Of a DNA stretch of 64,000 bases, positions 61,695 to 64,000 are shown piece by piece. Under the pieces are notes generated by a model. It worked only from the letters and a program-made list of their open reading frames with translations. It was not told where the DNA came from and ran no database searches. The translations under genes were made by a program, and so were the position numbers. Source of the stretch: Rhodobacterales bacterium RIFCSPHIGHO2_02_FULL_62_130 (GTDB lineage: Bacteria > Pseudomonadota > Alphaproteobacteria > Rhodobacterales > Rhodobacteraceae); the NCBI GenBank assembly GCA_001828855.1, contig MHZT01000033.1:1-64000 (forward strand), in the 5' to 3' direction. How positions within the stretch are numbered: position 1 is the first letter of the stretch; every line of letters starts with the position of its first letter.

Positions 61695-62513
61695 ATGTAT
61701 CACAACCGTCCCCTCGTCCAGGATTTGCGCGCCATGAAAAAGCGCGGCGAGAAGATCTCGATGCTCTATGTCCAGACCAAGGACGAAGCCGCCGCCGCAG
61801 CTGCCGCAGGCATCAATATGCTGTCGATTGAAGGCCGCTTCTTTGACGCCGAAATGCGCGAGGCGGCAGGCGATTGCTTCGTGCAGGTCGGTCTGCCCTA
61901 TGGCGGCTGGGGGCCGTTGCACGGCACCTTCCTGACAACGGCCGAGGAATATCTGAGGACCGCGTTCAAGTTCTCATCCCTTGGCGGCGACGCCTTCTAT
62001 TGCTCGGCTTCGTACGACATTCAAAAAACCCTTGCAGACAATCATCTGGCGGTTGTCGGCCATATCGGCCTTGTGCCGTCCTACATCACTTGGACCGGCT
62101 GGCGTGCCGTTGGAAAGACTGCGGACGAGGCCACTGCCCTGTGGCGCCATACCCAGATGCTGGAAAAGATCGGGGTCTTTGGCGCCGAGCTGGAGGTCGT
62201 GTCAGACCGCGTCGCGCAATACCTGACGGAGAACTCCAGCTTGATCATGCTGGGCATGGGGGCAGGCAAACATGCCGACGCCCAATACCTGTTCACCGAG
62301 GATGTCTGCGGCTACGGCGTCAATCACAAGCCCCGGCACGGCAAGGTCTATGCAGACATGGAGCCGAAGCTGAAGGCCATTCAAGACGAGCGGATCGCGG
62401 CCTTCAAAGCGTTCAAGGCTGATGTCAACTCTGGCGGGTATCCCGGGCCTGAACATACCGTTGCGATCAAGGATGACGAATTCGACGCCTTCCTGTCATC
62501 CGTGAAAGGCTGA
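61695..62513 (+). CDS. Divergent PanB-like protein (ketopantoate hydroxymethyltransferase superfamily)
   Basis: A 272-residue protein of the PanB barrel family: VVGHIGLVPS and IMLGMGAGKHADAQYLFTEDVCGYG match the PanB GHIGLTPQ and IGIGAG...D-x-LG blocks. The metal-site motifs of true PanB look altered: VGDS corresponds to SIEGR, DMPF to VGLPYG, and the KLEGG glutamate is not seen. It is therefore probably not a ketopantoate synthase. In this cluster a one-carbon or aldol-type reaction on the demethylation or ring-opening product is conceivable. GGAAAG precedes the ATG. Confidence 0.7.
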   Translation: MYHNRPLVQDLRAMKKRGEKISMLYVQTKDEAAAAAAAGINMLSIEGRFFDAEMREAAGDCFVQVGLPYGGWGPLHGTFLTTAEEYLRTAFKFSSLGGDAFYCSASYDIQKTLADNHLAVVGHIGLVPSYITWTGWRAVGKTADEATALWRHTQMLEKIGVFGAELEVVSDRVAQYLTENSSLIMLGMGAGKHADAQYLFTEDVCGYGVNHKPRHGKVYADMEPKLKAIQDERIAAFKAFKADVNSGGYPGPEHTVAIKDDEFDAFLSSVKG

Positions 62514-62516
62514 ACC

Positions 62517-63554
62517 ATGCTTAGGATCGGGGTGGTTGGCTATGGCACGGGCGGGCAGCATTTCCACACGCCTTTCATTGCGGCCGCAAGGGATTGCACC
62601 CTGGCCGCCATCGTTGCACGGGCGCCGGAAACCGTTGCCAAAGCCCGCGCTGACTGGCCTGAAACCCCGATCTACCCCAGCCTCTCTGCGCTGATTGCCG
62701 CCGGTGTCTGTGACGCCGTGACGATTACCACTCCGCCCCAAACCCGGCGCGAGCTTGTGCTGGAGGCAATCGCCGCCGGCTTGCATGTGATCGCAGACAA
62801 GCCCTTTGCCCCGAATTCCGAAGCGGCGCTGGAGCTGGACCGTGCCGCGCGGGCAAAGGGCGTGGTTCTTGGCGTATATCAGAACCGCCGGTTTGATGCA
62901 GATCTGCAGACCCTGAAAAAGCTCATCGACGACGGACGGTTGGGCCAGGTCTGGCGGATCGAAAGCCGCATGGATCAAGACAGTCCGCAAACGGTCGAGC
63001 AGGGGCCGACGGGTGGCCTTCTGCGGGACTTGGGCAGCCATGTCGTCGATCAGATGATCTATCTGCTCGGCCCGGTATCGGCCGTGGACGCGCAGTTGGA
63101 TCATGTCGAGATGCCTGGTGGAAGAACGGATGTTGGCTTCACCATCACCCTGCGGCACGAAAGCGGCGCCCATAGCCACCTGTCGGCCAGCAAACTGAAC
63201 CACCTCGACTGCCGCGAGTTGCGCGCCTATGGCGACAAAGGTGCCTATGTCTCGTCGACGTCGGATGTGCAGGCGCAAGACATCTTCGCCGGACGCCGTC
63301 CGGTCGATAATCCTGACGGTTGGGGGCACGAGCCCGAGGCAAACTGGGGAACCCTCTACTCCATGTCGGGTCGAGCGATCATCCCGTCCGAACAGGGACG
63401 GTATCACGACTACTACGAGGCCTTTGCGACTGCGGTCCGTACCGGCGTGGCCCCGCCTGTGACGGCCACCGAGGGCGCGCGAACGCTTGCTGTGCTGGAC
63501 GCAGCCCGGCAAAGCGCCGCGGAAAACCGCTCGATTACCCTCGGATCGCAATAG
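62517..63554 (+). CDS. Gfo/Idh/MocA oxidoreductase, IolW/scyllo-inositol-dehydrogenase-like
   Basis: A 345-residue dehydrogenase starting LRIGVVGYGTGGQHFHTPFI, the GYGxxGxxFHxP pattern of the YdgJ/IolW group, with ADKPFAPNSEAALEL, YQNRRFDADLQTLK and LRDLGSHVVDQMIYLLG. Members reduce or oxidise scyllo-inositol and related cyclitols with NADP. It lies 3 bp after the PanB-like gene and 11 bp before the second membrane oxygenase. Substrate by analogy only. Confidence 0.82.
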   Translation: MLRIGVVGYGTGGQHFHTPFIAAARDCTLAAIVARAPETVAKARADWPETPIYPSLSALIAAGVCDAVTITTPPQTRRELVLEAIAAGLHVIADKPFAPNSEAALELDRAARAKGVVLGVYQNRRFDADLQTLKKLIDDGRLGQVWRIESRMDQDSPQTVEQGPTGGLLRDLGSHVVDQMIYLLGPVSAVDAQLDHVEMPGGRTDVGFTITLRHESGAHSHLSASKLNHLDCRELRAYGDKGAYVSSTSDVQAQDIFAGRRPVDNPDGWGHEPEANWGTLYSMSGRAIIPSEQGRYHDYYEAFATAVRTGVAPPVTATEGARTLAVLDAARQSAAENRSITLGSQ

Positions 63555-63565
63555 GAGAACGCCCG

Positions 63566-64000
63566 ATGGATGACCTCAGGTTCGGCACACGGAACAAGCG
63601 CGGCGACTATAGCCCGAATGCGCCCCTGGAAGGGGCTCCCTTGTTCCGCTGGCCCGTGCAACCCGGCCGGCTGATCCGCTGGCTGCCGCATTATTTCCTG
63701 CCGTGGAATGCCCTTTTCCTTGTGCTTGGCACGGCACTCTGGCTTTGGGCAACACCGTCGCGTTCTACCCTGGCCACGCTGGACTGGCCGTGGATGACGT
63801 ATCTTCTGGCTCGCAACGCTACGATTGTGCTTTTGGTCTTCGGCGCGCTGGAGCTGCGGCTCTACATCCGCCGCGCGCAGGGGAACCGCTTCAAGTTCAA
63901 CGGCAGCTTTCCCGGCGACAAACCGTCCCCGGTGTTCATGTTCGGCAGCCAGAACATCGACAATATTGTTCGGACCTTCGGCACAGGGGTGCCAATCTGG
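63566..64000 (+). CDS. Second sterol-desaturase-family membrane oxygenase, N-terminal part (cut by window end)
   Basis: The first 145 codons are present after AGGAGA and the ATG at 63566. The peptide DDLRFGTRNKRGDYSPNAPL, the later RRAQGNRFKFNG, and FGSQNIDNIVRTFGTGVPIW align with DDLKFGTRDKRGNWAPNQPL, KRKQGTRFKYNH and FKSQNIDNFLRTFCISIPIW of the oxygenase at 50066. Two or more membrane segments are visible; the His boxes would lie outside the window. The two paralogs thus bracket the cluster. Confidence 0.85.
   Translation, partial: MDDLRFGTRNKRGDYSPNAPLEGAPLFRWPVQPGRLIRWLPHYFLPWNALFLVLGTALWLWATPSRSTLATLDWPWMTYLLARNATIVLLVFGALELRLYIRRAQGNRFKFNGSFPGDKPSPVFMFGSQNIDNIVRTFGTGVPIW

Noticed and set aside
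1-64000. CRISPR arrays, rRNA or tRNA genes
   Set aside because: No regularly spaced direct repeats, no ribosomal RNA stretches and no tRNA-like gene were recognised on either strand.

Overview
The window is GC-rich DNA of alphaproteobacterial type. The codon use and the gene families (short tyrosine recombinase, RbsABC-type sugar cassettes, MocE/MocF-like redox proteins) point to a Rhodobacterales-like organism, but the species is an inference. No rRNA, tRNA or CRISPR array was seen. Accessory genes dominate, so a plasmid or large genomic island is likely.

Region 1 (1-12.7 kb) starts with the tail of a type I restriction HsdR and then holds a copper-handling island. It contains a P-type copper ATPase, a Tat-exported multicopper oxidase broken by a one-base frameshift, a c-type cytochrome, a Spy/CpxP-like periplasmic protein, two beta-propeller proteins, several small His/Met/Cys-rich envelope proteins, and an AMP-phosphorylase-like enzyme coupled to a PRPP synthetase. 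Two exact FNR-type boxes lie in its intergenic regions. A tyrosine recombinase follows at 12.9-13.6 kb.

Region 2 (13.7-24.6 kb) is a sugar operon on the minus strand with an ABC transporter, two Gfo/Idh/MocA dehydrogenases, two TIM-barrel isomerase-like proteins and a small monooxygenase-fold protein. One dehydrogenase closely resembles levoglucosan dehydrogenase, so I predict a levoglucosan (1,6-anhydroglucose) pathway. A divergent ROK regulator is translationally coupled to a signal-less paralog of the operon's own periplasmic binding protein.

Region 3 (24.8-48.4 kb) is a defence-type island. It opens with two convergent, near-identical-length TniQ genes arranged symmetrically around a 125-bp imperfect palindrome, with no transposase beside them. 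Then come a two-gene CBASS system (Cap15 effector plus CD-NTase), a seven-gene type I restriction-modification operon with a degenerate methylase-specificity fusion and an extra nuclease, a soluble FtsH-like AAA+/M41 metalloprotease, an orphan Xre/MbcA/ParS-type antitoxin, an AT-rich AIPR abortive-infection gene, and rlmF.

Region 4 (48.9-64 kb) is a second catabolic cluster under a LacI-type regulator. It combines two binding proteins, three permeases and one single-domain ATPase with two Gfo/Idh enzymes, two TIM-barrel proteins, a divergent PanB-like protein, a Rieske ferredoxin, a ferredoxin reductase and two membrane di-iron hydroxylases (the second cut by the window end). The logic matches rhizopine moc genes: a ferredoxin-driven hydroxylase demethylates or opens an imported cyclitol or sugar ether, and the dehydrogenases and isomerases process the product.
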